The notes under the pieces: generated by a model | Seen by the model: the letters and a program-made list of their open reading frames with translations, nothing else | Database searches by the model: none | What the model was told of the DNA's origin: nothing | Origin: Anaerolineae bacterium | Lineage (GTDB): Bacteria; Chloroflexota; Anaerolineae; 4572-78; J111 | Reading direction: 5' to 3' | DNA length: 16,406 nt | Assembly (NCBI GenBank): GCA_023382535.1 | Contig: JAHDWA010000132.1 | Span: 1 to 16,406, forward strand | In this document: piece by piece, positions 7,175 through 13,312 of the stretch | Numbering within the stretch: position 1 is the first letter of the stretch | Layout of the letters: the number at the start of each line of letters is the position of its first letter | Translations under genes and position numbers: made by a program

Positions 7175-7198
7175 CTTCTTTGCGCTAGCGCAAAGAAG
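7175..7198. promoter_or_regulatory. Perfect 24-bp palindrome, copy B, between divergent genes
   Basis: The dyad is perfect over 24 bp, with core TTTGCGCTAGCGCAAA. It lies about 100 bp upstream of the persulfide reductase start (minus) and 43 bp upstream of the DUF1858 start (plus), so it could control both. The downstream flank (TTCTCTTT, then GTAGAGGGACTATTTATG) resembles that of copy A at 1588-1607, and here GAGGGA serves as ribosome binding site. A transcription-factor operator is the simplest reading. Confidence 0.75.
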
Positions 7199-7241
7199 GA
7201 TGTTCTCTTTCAGATGACACTAGACCGTAGAGGGACTATTT

Positions 7242-7469
7242 ATGGAGCAGCCAGAGCTTGAGGTAAATCTGACCGTGGCCGAGGTCCTGGCCCGTTGGCC
7301 CCAGACTATCCCGGTTTTTGTCCACCACCGCATGGCCTGTGTGGGCTGCGTTATGGCTCCGTTTGAGACCTTGACCGAAGTGGCTCTCGTTTATCACCTG
7401 GATTTGGACTGTTTTATGCGAGAGTTGCAGCAAGCGATTGAGACGAAGGCAGATAATCCGTTAGCATAA
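7242..7469 (+). CDS. DUF1858 hybrid-cluster-associated redox disulfide protein
   Basis: A 75-residue DUF1858 protein. The family pattern is clear: LTVAEVLARWPQTIPVFVHH, then MACVGC with Cys33 and Cys36, then the helical tail. Such small proteins are often encoded near hybrid-cluster proteins, Crp/Fnr regulators and disulfide oxidoreductases, and the CxxC is presumed redox-active or metal-binding; the biochemical role is not established. The start at 7242 has GAGGGA 7 nt upstream and follows the palindromic module. A frameshifted second copy of the N-terminal part occurs at 8557. Confidence 0.85.
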   Translation: MEQPELEVNLTVAEVLARWPQTIPVFVHHRMACVGCVMAPFETLTEVALVYHLDLDCFMRELQQAIETKADNPLA

Positions 7470-7487
7470 TCACCGGGGAGACTAACG

Positions 7488-7571
7488 ATGATTAATGCGG
7501 TAGCTGAATTCATTCGCGCCAGGCGAACTGGAACTGCTCAGCGCCCCCACCGTCAAACACAGCTAGCATGA
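7488..7571 (+). CDS. Tiny ORF, possibly the head of a lost gene
   Basis: A 27-residue frame (MINAVAEFIRARRTGTAQ) with GGGGAG upstream, directly after the DUF1858 gene. It has the look of a real gene start but no recognisable family. Neighbouring debris makes a truncated remnant plausible. Confidence 0.2.
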   Translation: MINAVAEFIRARRTGTAQRPHRQTQLA

Positions 7572-7590
7572 TCTTCGCGGAGACCATGCT
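7565..7590 (+). other. Hairpin upstream of the NifX-like gene
   Basis: AGCATG-A-TCTT, a CGCG loop, then GGAGA-C-CATGCT form an 11-pair stem with one A-C mismatch and one T-G pair. No T run follows at once, so it is more likely an mRNA structure between genes than a clean terminator. Confidence 0.4.
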
Positions 7591-7612
7591 CATCACTCAG
7601 CTTAATTTATGC

Positions 7613-7635
7613 AAGGAGAATAATGTAAACTTATG
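7613..7635 (+). promoter_or_regulatory. Shine-Dalgarno with a start-stop codon pair before the NifX-like start
   Basis: AAGGAG (7613-7618) stands 4 nt before ATG-TAA (7623-7628) and 14 nt before the ATG at 7633. The Shine-Dalgarno is thus better placed for the minimal start-stop pair than for the gene. Either 7633 is used with a long spacer or the pair affects initiation. Confidence 0.4.
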
Positions 7636-8028
7636 AAAACTCGAATCGCTATCTCAACCCTCGACAACAAGGGCCTGGGCGGCCTGGTCAGCGAGCACTT
7701 TGGGCGCTGCGCCCACTTTACCATCGCCGAGATCGAGGAAAACAGAATAAAATCAATCAAAGTTGTTGACAATCCCTACGCCAATAGCCATGCCCCAGGC
7801 CAAATCCCGGAATTTATTCACCGCCAGGGCGCCAACGTGATGCTGGCCGGCGGCATGGGTCATCGGGCGGTCACTTTTTTTGAACAATACAGCATCGAAG
7901 CGGTCACAGGCGCAGCAGGAACGGTGTTGCAGGCGGTCCAGGCTTACCTGGACGTCCAACTTAACGGGGCCAGCCCCTGCGCCGAGAGTCAACACCATCA
8001 TGATTATGGCGAGGCACTCCACCGGTAG
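7633..8028 (+). CDS. NifX/NifB-type dinitrogenase iron-molybdenum cofactor domain protein
   Basis: A 131-residue single-domain protein of the NifX/NafY/C-terminal NifB family: RIAISTLDNKGLGGLVSEHF at the N terminus, FGRCAHFTIAEIE, the central ANVMLAGGMGHRA loop, and a C-terminal metal-binding-looking tail CAESQHHHD. Members bind Fe-S or Fe-Mo-S cluster precursors. Stand-alone versions are common in anaerobes without nitrogenase, where the role is unclear. No nif structural genes are in the window. It follows the DUF1858 gene and is followed by a SufC-like gene head, a metal/sulfur cluster context. A second, more divergent member lies at 10903. Confidence 0.85.
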   Translation: MKTRIAISTLDNKGLGGLVSEHFGRCAHFTIAEIEENRIKSIKVVDNPYANSHAPGQIPEFIHRQGANVMLAGGMGHRAVTFFEQYSIEAVTGAAGTVLQAVQAYLDVQLNGASPCAESQHHHDYGEALHR

Positions 8029-8038
8029 GGAGTGATGT

Positions 8039-8152
8039 ATGACTAATCTTTTAGAAATCAAGGACCTCTGCGTGGCGGTGGACGAGAAACTTTGCACGAG
8101 CTTTTACCATCCCTGGGAGATTCGCTTTGAAACCACCACCATTTGTGGCTGA
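8039..8152 (+). pseudogene. SufC-like ABC ATPase head, truncated
   Basis: Behind a GGGAG ribosome binding site, ATG at 8039 opens MTNLLEIKDLCVAVDEK, which matches the first strand of SufC-type Fe-S-assembly ATPases (usual form LEIKNLHVSVEGKEILKG). After about residue 17 the similarity stops; the frame ends at 8150-8152 inside the thioesterase gene with no Walker A motif. It looks like the start of a sufC gene cut off by a deletion with its end point near 8090. SufC is the best guess; another ABC ATPase is possible from so short a piece. Confidence 0.5.
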
Positions 8153-8576
8153 AGCCACGTTTCGGGTACGTTACGCCGAAACCGATCAGATGGGGATTGT
8201 CCATCACGCGGCTTATGTAGTCTGGTTGGAGGAAGGGCGCAGCCATTATATCCGCGCTCAAGGCCGCTCCTATACCCAATTCGAGCAGGAAGGCATATCC
8301 CTGGCCGTATCGGAGCTGCACGTTCGTTATGGGCAGGCGGCTCGTTACGACCAACGGGTCACCGTGCGCTGCTGGGTCGAGGAAGTCAAAAGCCGGCAGA
8401 TCACCTTTGGCTACGAGGTGGTCGTAGCCGAAACCGGCGACCTTCTGGCTACCGCCCGCTCTAAACATATCTGTGTCAACCGCCAGGGGAAGGTCATGAC
8501 CATACCGGCCAGGTGGCGACAATTGTGGGACGGAGCTGCAGGTGAGGACGGCGACCATGAAGCAGCCAGAGCTTGA
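8127..8576 (+). CDS. Hotdog-fold acyl-CoA thioesterase (YbgC / 4-hydroxybenzoyl-CoA thioesterase family)
   Basis: A 149-residue single hotdog domain that would hydrolyse acyl-CoA thioesters in the cytoplasm. The signature is RVRYAETDQMGIVHHAAYVV: the Asp of ETDQMG is the family's catalytic residue, followed by the helix with WLEEGR. The remaining strands (VRYGQAARYDQRVTV, ITFGYEVVV, TARSKHICVN) are all present. It begins with TTG at 8127; GGGAG at 8115-8119 is 7 nt upstream, and no ATG fits. The start lies inside the truncated SufC-like frame, so the present upstream region came from a deletion. Its end overlaps the ATG of the broken DUF1858 copy by 20 nt. The acyl group is unknown. Confidence 0.85.
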   Translation: MKPPPFVAEATFRVRYAETDQMGIVHHAAYVVWLEEGRSHYIRAQGRSYTQFEQEGISLAVSELHVRYGQAARYDQRVTVRCWVEEVKSRQITFGYEVVVAETGDLLATARSKHICVNRQGKVMTIPARWRQLWDGAAGEDGDHEAARA

Positions 8577-8749
8577 GGCCAGCCTGACCGTGGACGAAAT
8601 GGGGTTTGCTGGCTCTAACCATTCCGGCTTTTATCCATTACTGCAACGGACGCTGTCCGAAATGTGGCTGTTCGATTGCCGGGGTATGGAAAGGGGATCA
8701 TAAAGGGATGCCCGCTGGCCCCGGTATCGAATATGGAATCGAGAGGTGA
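8557..8749 (+). pseudogene. Second DUF1858 gene copy, frameshifted
   Basis: ATG at 8557 opens MKQPELEASLTVDEM, nearly the same as the intact protein's MEQPELEVNLTVAEV at 7242. After a G run at 8600-8604 the match continues one frame over (LLALTIPAFIHY against ARWPQTIPVFVHH), then a Cys-rich part with CPKC, ending at TGA 8747-8749. Removing one G restores the frame. The Cys region differs from CVGC of the intact copy. It is a paralogue that has decayed, or one with a homopolymer error; it overlaps the thioesterase end and would have been translationally coupled. Confidence 0.65.
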
Positions 8750-8753
8750 GACA

Positions 8754-9581
8754 ATGGTAAAAATCACGTGCCTGACTGAGAACACCGCCTTGCGCGGTTC
8801 GCCCTACTGGGGCGAGCATGGGCTTTCATTTTGCATCGAGACGGAGCGGGGCTGTGTGCTGTTTGATACGGGCCAGACGGCGCCGGTCCTGTTACACAAC
8901 ATGGCATTGTTGGGTAAATCCCTCAATGATGTGGGCGCGATTGTGCTCAGCCACGCCCACAACGATCACACCGGCGGGCTGCCGGTCATCCTGTCACGCC
9001 GTCCAGGTCTGCCTGTGTACGCCAGCCCAGATATTGGCCGTCCGCGCTTCAACCTCAAAGAGGGCCGCTACCGGTTCATCGGACTGCCCTTACCAATGGA
9101 AGCCCTGACCCACCTGGCTAATCTACGTCTGAGCGCGGAGCCAGCCGAAATTCTCCCCGGAGTGTGGCATACGGGAGAAATCATCGAACGCCCTGAGCCG
9201 GAAGGAAAGAGCTTCCAGCATTTCGTGCCGCAGGGAGATGGCTGGCAGCCTGATCCCTACTGCGATGACATCTCGCTGGTGCTTGAGACGCGGGAGGGGC
9301 TGATCGTCGTCTGCGGCTGCTGTCACGCCGGGCTGTTGAACACCCTGGCCCACGTCCAGCGCAGGTTCCAGGGCCAAATCGGTGCCGTTTTGGGCGGCAC
9401 CCATCTGGAGAGCAGCGAGGGGTCTGCCCTGCACCACGTGGTGGACGTGCTGCGCGAGTATGGCCCGCTGCAGCTCTACCCCAATCATTGCAGCGGTGAG
9501 CGGGCCTATGTCGTCCTGTCCACCGCCTTTGGGGAGCGGGTGCAGCCCTGTCCAGCCGGTACAACCCTGATCTTCGAATGA
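8754..9581 (+). CDS. MBL-fold protein related to the methanopterin-pathway dihydropteroate synthase
   Basis: A metallo-beta-lactamase-fold protein of 275 residues. Metal motif HAHNDH at 67-72 (His67, His69, Asp71, His72), later CGCCHAGLLNTL, LGGTHL and YPNHCSGE. The lid-and-loop pattern with CCHAGLLNT and NHCSG is that of the group annotated as 7,8-dihydropterin-6-methyl-4-(beta-D-ribofuranosyl)aminobenzene-5'-phosphate synthase, after an archaeal tetrahydromethanopterin enzyme. Many bacterial members have no proven function. The start at 8754 is chosen because GAGAGGTGAG is just upstream; a longer frame to 8664 would run through the DUF1858 remnant. The presence of fwdDBA about 2 kb away makes a pterin role worth considering, but that is inference. 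Confidence 0.8.
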   Translation: MVKITCLTENTALRGSPYWGEHGLSFCIETERGCVLFDTGQTAPVLLHNMALLGKSLNDVGAIVLSHAHNDHTGGLPVILSRRPGLPVYASPDIGRPRFNLKEGRYRFIGLPLPMEALTHLANLRLSAEPAEILPGVWHTGEIIERPEPEGKSFQHFVPQGDGWQPDPYCDDISLVLETREGLIVVCGCCHAGLLNTLAHVQRRFQGQIGAVLGGTHLESSEGSALHHVVDVLREYGPLQLYPNHCSGERAYVVLSTAFGERVQPCPAGTTLIFE

Positions 9582-9588
9582 GGCATCT

Positions 9589-9941
9589 ATGGCAGGTAAA
9601 AAGGTATTGCCGCCTACGTACTTGTTGATAGCCATCGTGGTGATGGCAGCATTTCATTTCGTGCTGCCAATAACACAAGTCATTCCTGGGTTATGGTGGC
9701 TGATTGGCCTTCTTCCTCTGGCCGGCGGGATTGGTCTCAACCTGATGGCCGATAGAGCCGTGCACCAGGTCAACTCCACGGTCAAACCTTTTGAGGCATC
9801 AACCACCCTAATCGCCAGCGGTGTGTTTCAAATGAGCCGCCATCCGATGTATCTCGGCTTTGTCCTTATTCTCACCGGCCTGGCCGGTCTGTGGGGGTCG
9901 CTGATACCCTATCTTGTCATTCCGATCTTTGCCGTGTGGAC
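9589..9941 (+). pseudogene. Isoprenylcysteine / phospholipid methyltransferase-like membrane protein, 3'-truncated
   Basis: The frame starts at 9589, 7 nt after the MBL gene, with three or four hydrophobic helices (YLLIAIVVMAAFHFVLP, WWLIGLLPLAGGIGLNLM, YLGFVLILTGLAGLWGSLIP). It carries the family motif SGVFQMSRHPMYLGF, which contributes to the S-adenosylmethionine site in ICMT/PEMT-like enzymes. The normal C-terminal part (a charged E-E-x-x-L and Y-x-x-Y region) is absent. At about 9940 the sequence changes to a ferritin-like gene in another frame; the original frame runs on as unrelated residues to 10095. This looks like a deletion joining two genes, or an assembly join. Confidence 0.7.
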
Positions 9942-10172
9942 CTGGGAGGCGAACCTACGGTTACTCCCAAGGAATTTGCCAAACCGGCCGACCTCAAGGG
10001 TATGGTGGAGTTGGATCTCCAGATGGAGCTGCAAGACGTGGAGAACTATGTCAAACACGCCAAACTGGCCGAAGAATTGGGAGAGATGGAGTTAAAAATG
10101 AAGCTGGAGGAGATGGCCGCCGACGAAGCAGGTCATGCCCGGGAACTACGCCGCCTGCTTAAAGGTATGTAG
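9942..10172 (+). pseudogene. Ferritin-like (bacterioferritin-type) protein, C-terminal piece only
   Basis: From about 9942 frame 3 reads LGGEPTVTPKEFAKPADLKG, then a helix with ELDLQMELQDVENYVKHAKL and a last helix with MKLEEMAADEAGHARELRRL before the stop. The spaced Glu, the Asp-Glu-x-x-His and the GG-P turn are those of the third and fourth helices of ferritin/bacterioferritin four-helix bundles. The first two helices and the start are missing, replaced by the methyltransferase head in a different frame. Full-length family members are about 150-165 residues; only about 76 remain. Confidence 0.7.
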
Positions 10173-10216
10173 TTTGAGGCAAATGAGATACGGCGTACCA
10201 GAAAGAGGGGTTCGCC

Positions 10217-10858
10217 ATGGCCGTGCGAAAGATTGGGCTATATGCCGAAAATGAAGCAACCCTGCGCCAAAAAAGTGAGCCGGTCAGGGTGGTAAACCAG
10301 CGGGTTAAAGGTTTAATCCGCGATTTAAAGGATACTTTGAACGCTCATCCTGAGGGAATTGGCCTGGCTGCTCCTCAAATTAATGCTCACCAACGGATCG
10401 TCATGCTGCGCTTGGGGAACAATCCTGAGAGGGGAGGTGGGCGGAGGGCGCTCCTGGCCCTGATTAACCCGGAAATCACCGAAGCCAGGAATGAGCGCCG
10501 AGATTTTGACGGCTGTCTGAGCTTTCCCGGCCTCTATGCCGAAACGGTGCGCCCTCATTCTTTGAGGGTAACCGGCCTGGATGAATGGGGCCAACCGTTT
10601 GACGGTACTTTTGAGGGCTTTGATGCCGTCCTGGTTCACCATGAAATAGACCACCTGGAGGGGGTGTTATTCATTGATCGGATTGAATTTGAAAAAAGCG
10701 CCGACCTGTATACTCACGGTGTTGTTAGAGGGGGTCAGTTGATGGCAGTGACGGTGGACAATGAAGTGGCCGCCGGCGAAGTCATCAGCATGTTGAAGCA
10801 AGAAAACGCTCAGGGGGTCAAGGCGTTTCAAGATTTGGTGGAGGTCAGCCCCGGTTGA
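10217..10858 (+). CDS. def: Peptide deformylase
   Basis: Removes the N-formyl group from the first Met of new bacterial proteins; an Fe/Zn hydrolase. All three motifs are visible: GIGLAAPQ (about 48-55), DGCLSFPG (about 98-105, with Cys as metal ligand) and HHEIDHLEG (about 140-148, His-Glu-x-x-His). At 213 residues it is longer than the usual 150-190, with a C-terminal extension of about 55 residues after the HEIDH motif (EFEKSADLYTHGVVRGGQLM) of no known role. GAGGGG lies about 9 nt before the ATG. It begins 44 bp after the ferritin remnant and is followed 44 bp on by a NifX-like gene on the same strand. Confidence 0.93.
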   Translation: MAVRKIGLYAENEATLRQKSEPVRVVNQRVKGLIRDLKDTLNAHPEGIGLAAPQINAHQRIVMLRLGNNPERGGGRRALLALINPEITEARNERRDFDGCLSFPGLYAETVRPHSLRVTGLDEWGQPFDGTFEGFDAVLVHHEIDHLEGVLFIDRIEFEKSADLYTHGVVRGGQLMAVTVDNEVAAGEVISMLKQENAQGVKAFQDLVEVSPG

Positions 10859-10902
10859 CCCGCCTTTGATGGCAGTAAACTGGATAAAAAAGAGGTAAAC
10901 CA

Positions 10903-11253
10903 ATGAGAATTGCTATACCATCCCAGGGTACGAATCTGAGCGCCCCGTTTAGTCTCAGATTCAGTCGCTGTCCCTTCTTTCTGTTTGTCGAGACGGATAA
11001 CGGTCAGGTCGAGGCCCTGCCCAATCCGGCACTTGGCCTCCTGGAAGATGCCGGTCTCCGGGCCGCCCGATTTGTCGTAGAGCATGGGGCTCAGAGTGTG
11101 ATCGCAGCGATAATCGGCCAATACGCCCAGCAGGTTCTGCAAGAAGCTGGGGTCACCATCTATGAACCCGAGCTTCCAAGCGGGCAGCAGGTGGTGGACT
11201 CCCTGCGCTCAGGCAATCTGCCCATCCGAACCGACCCTCCAAACTTGGACTAA
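10903..11253 (+). CDS. NifX-like dinitrogenase iron-molybdenum cofactor domain protein, second copy
   Basis: A 116-residue single-domain protein: MRIAIPSQGTNLSAPFSLRF, RCPFFLFVETDNG, the GAQSVIAAIIGQYAQQVL core and a C-terminal acidic tail. It is more divergent than the copy at 7633 and lacks the His-rich tail. Cluster binding is inferred from the family only. GAGGT is 7-8 nt before the ATG. It probably shares a transcript with the peptide deformylase gene. Confidence 0.8.
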   Translation: MRIAIPSQGTNLSAPFSLRFSRCPFFLFVETDNGQVEALPNPALGLLEDAGLRAARFVVEHGAQSVIAAIIGQYAQQVLQEAGVTIYEPELPSGQQVVDSLRSGNLPIRTDPPNLD

Positions 11254-11321
11254 CGTCAAGCAGGTATCTTATTCATGCTGCTACAAAACGGCAGTTTGTT
11301 GGGGAAGGTAACTTCCTACCG

Positions 11322-11339
11322 CTTTGTGCGAGCGCCAAG
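11322..11339. promoter_or_regulatory. Degenerate third copy of the palindromic site
   Basis: CTTTGTGCGAGCGCCAAG matches the core of copy B at 15 of 18 positions. It lies 248 bp upstream of fwdD. The right half also belongs to a GCGCC-AAGA-GGCGC hairpin (11332-11345), so the match could be chance. Confidence 0.35.
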
Positions 11340-11473
11340 AGGCGCAGACCATCTGGGGGCATATTCAAAGGTGAGGGCATTGCCGATGAAGCGTCCGCCG
11401 CTATAAGCCAGGCTGCCCGGGGACAGGGTGCTGGCGTGCTGGCCCCACACTCTTTCAGTTTTTGTGCGTCACT

Positions 11474-11502
11474 TTTTCTTAAAAAGGCATTACGTCTATA
11501 AT
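11474..11502 (+). promoter_or_regulatory. Candidate fwd promoter
   Basis: A perfect TATAAT at 11497-11502 in an AT-rich stretch, with a weak T-rich -35 (TTTTCT, 11474-11479) 17 bp before it. A start near 11509 would give a leader of about 78 nt to fwdD. Confidence 0.45.
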
Positions 11503-11505
11503 ATA

Positions 11506-11521
11506 CGTGAAATTTATCACA
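11506..11521. promoter_or_regulatory. Crp-type operator at the predicted fwd transcription start
   Basis: CGTGA-AATTTA-TCACA is a clean GTGA-N6-TCAC dyad, the classical Crp-family half-sites and spacing. Lying 4 bp after TATAAT and over the predicted start, it would act as a repressor site. A Crp/Fnr gene is in the window at 3132, though its recognition helix is not of the E. coli CRP type. Confidence 0.5.
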
Positions 11522-11586
11522 GCATGAGTGTCTATGTCTAAATTCTTGATCCGTTCGCTCATCCGTGGCTAAGAAAGGAGAGGCTT

Positions 11587-11925
11587 ATGCCCGAAATTAA
11601 ATTGATCCTCATTGCCGGCCGCAGCTTAAAGCAAGGGACCGGGATGAATCTGGGAAAAGAGTCGGCGGAATACCGCCAGGCCGTAGCCACCCTGGAGCTG
11701 AATCGTCAGGATATGGCCCGCCTGGGGCTGCAAGATGGTGAGGCGGTCAGGCTCAAAACCGTGTATGGAGAGGCTATCGCCCGGGGCCAGGGAGCCGACC
11801 TGCCGGAAGGGCTGGCCTTTATCGCCTATGGGCCTGTCTCCAGCCAGTTGATGGGCGAAGAAACCCATGCCTCGGGCATGCCTAATTCCAAGGGGTTTGA
11901 GGTGGAGGTGGAACGTGTTGGCTGA
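11587..11925 (+). CDS. fwdD: Formylmethanofuran dehydrogenase subunit D (molybdopterin dinucleotide-binding)
   Basis: A 112-residue double-psi beta barrel of the molybdopterin-oxidoreductase C-terminal type: LILIAGRSLKQGTGMNLGKE at the N terminus, LELNRQDMARLGLQDGEAVR (the DGE/V strand-turn), and YGPVSSQLMGEETHASGMPN near the end. In archaeal Fwd/Fmd complexes subunit D completes the bis-pterin Mo/W site together with B. The size is near that of stand-alone archaeal FwdD. AAGGAG is 6 nt before the ATG. Its stop overlaps the fwdB start, so the two are translationally coupled. In the methylotroph Fhc complex the unrelated formyltransferase carries the name FhcD; this protein is instead the true pterin-binding D. 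Confidence 0.88.
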   Translation: MPEIKLILIAGRSLKQGTGMNLGKESAEYRQAVATLELNRQDMARLGLQDGEAVRLKTVYGEAIARGQGADLPEGLAFIAYGPVSSQLMGEETHASGMPNSKGFEVEVERVG

Positions 11926-13237
11926 AACGGTACTCCCGGGAAAAATTGAGGTGGATCACGTCGTCTGCGCCTTTTGCGGCTGCGTCTGCGATGATCTGAC
12001 CGTAACGATAGAAGATGGGCATATTACCGGAACCAAACACGCCTGCGCGTTGGGGCGGGCCTGGCTGCTGGGCCACAGCGCCGAGACGGACCGGCCGGCG
12101 GCTTTGATCGAAGGGCAGCCGGCCTCCCTGGATGAGGCGGTAGAGGCAGCCGCCCAGATTCTGGTCAAGGCCCGCTATCCGCTGATTTATGGTCTGAGCA
12201 GTACTTACTGTGAGGCCCAGCGCCAAGCTGTGGCCCTGGCCGATGTGCTGAACGCCACGATTGATTGCTGCACCTCGGTCTGCCACGGGCCGTCGGGCAT
12301 GGCCCTGCAAAACGTGGGCGAACCGACCTGCACCCTGGGCGAGGTCAAGAACCGGGCCGACCTGCTGATTTACTGGGGGTCCAACCCGGCCGAGTCGCAC
12401 CCCCGCCACTTTACCCGCTATACCACAACGCCCAAAGGGCTATTTACGCCGAAAGGCCGCAAGGGCAGGACGGTTGTCCTGATTGATGTGCGGCCCACCC
12501 CCACGGAGCGGGTGGCCGATATTTTCCTCCAGATTAAACCCGGCAAGGATTTTGAGTGCCTGTGGGCCTTGCGGGCCCTGATCCGGGGGAAGCAGATTCG
12601 AGCAGAGGCCATCGCCGAGACCGGGTTGACGCTGGCGCAGCTCCAGGACCTGGCCGAGCGGATGAAGTCGTGCCGTTTTGGCGTCATCTTCCTCGGCCAG
12701 GGTTTAACCCAGAGCCGGGGCAAGCATTGGAACACCGCCGCCGTCTTCACCCTGGTGCGTGATCTGTATGCTTACACCAAATTTGCGGTCATCCCCATGC
12801 GCGGGCACGGCAATGTGACCGGCATTGACAGCGTCCTGGCCTGGCAGACCGGCTTTCCCTTTGGGGTGAATTTCAGCCGGGGCTATCCCCGCTTTAATCC
12901 CGGCGAGTTCACCGTAGTTGATTTGCTCACCCGTGATGAGGCGGATGCGCTCCTGGTGGTCGCTTCAGACCCGGTCGCAGCCTTACCGCGCCGGGCCGTG
13001 GCCCGCCTGAAGGAGATTCCCACCATTGTGCTGGACACGCGGGAAAGTGAAACAACCAAAATGGCAACGGTCTGTTTTACCACCGCTACGGCCGGGATCA
13101 ACGCTGCCGGGACGATCTATCGTATGGACCACATTCCCCTACGCCTGCGCCAATTCCTGCCCTCCCCGTACCCCAACGATGAAGAGATCCTGAGCCGCCT
13201 GGTGGAGCGGGTCACCCAGTTAAAAACAGAAACATGA
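11915..13237 (+). CDS. fwdB: Formylmethanofuran dehydrogenase subunit B (catalytic Mo/W subunit)
   Basis: The catalytic subunit, about 440 residues, which interconverts CO2 and formate at a bis-pterin Mo/W centre. From the GTG at 11915, the Fe-S motif is Cys18-x2-Cys21-x3-Cys25 (VCAFCGCVCDD) with Cys44 (KHACALG). TSVCHGPS at about 120-127 carries Cys123, the expected Mo/W ligand, which is selenocysteine in some archaea; here it is a Cys codon. WGSNPAESHPRH, GQGLTQSRGKH and MRGHGNVTGID follow as in the family. The GTG start is chosen for the GGTGGAGG site 6 nt upstream and the 11-nt overlap with fwdD; TTG at 11918 is an alternative, and a longer frame from 11867 would overlap fwdD heavily. The conserved Cys set indicates a redox-active enzyme. 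It would act with FwdA, which binds methanofuran or an analogue. Confidence 0.92.
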   Translation: MLAETVLPGKIEVDHVVCAFCGCVCDDLTVTIEDGHITGTKHACALGRAWLLGHSAETDRPAALIEGQPASLDEAVEAAAQILVKARYPLIYGLSSTYCEAQRQAVALADVLNATIDCCTSVCHGPSGMALQNVGEPTCTLGEVKNRADLLIYWGSNPAESHPRHFTRYTTTPKGLFTPKGRKGRTVVLIDVRPTPTERVADIFLQIKPGKDFECLWALRALIRGKQIRAEAIAETGLTLAQLQDLAERMKSCRFGVIFLGQGLTQSRGKHWNTAAVFTLVRDLYAYTKFAVIPMRGHGNVTGIDSVLAWQTGFPFGVNFSRGYPRFNPGEFTVVDLLTRDEADALLVVASDPVAALPRRAVARLKEIPTIVLDTRESETTKMATVCFTTATAGINAAGTIYRMDHIPLRLRQFLPSPYPNDEEILSRLVERVTQLKTET

Positions 13238-13312
13238 GCAGCAACCGGTCCGGCTGCCAGCCTACGCAAGCTTCATCAGGTTGGCAACCGGCATGCTTTC
13301 AGGGAGAAAATT

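Noticed and set aside
8664..8753. Longer N terminus for the MBL-fold protein
   Set aside because: The extra 30 residues are read through the DUF1858 remnant; a good ribosome binding site precedes the ATG at 8754.
12275..12300. Selenocysteine at the FwdB metal-ligand position
   Set aside because: The codon in VCHGPS is TGC, so this FwdB is the Cys form.
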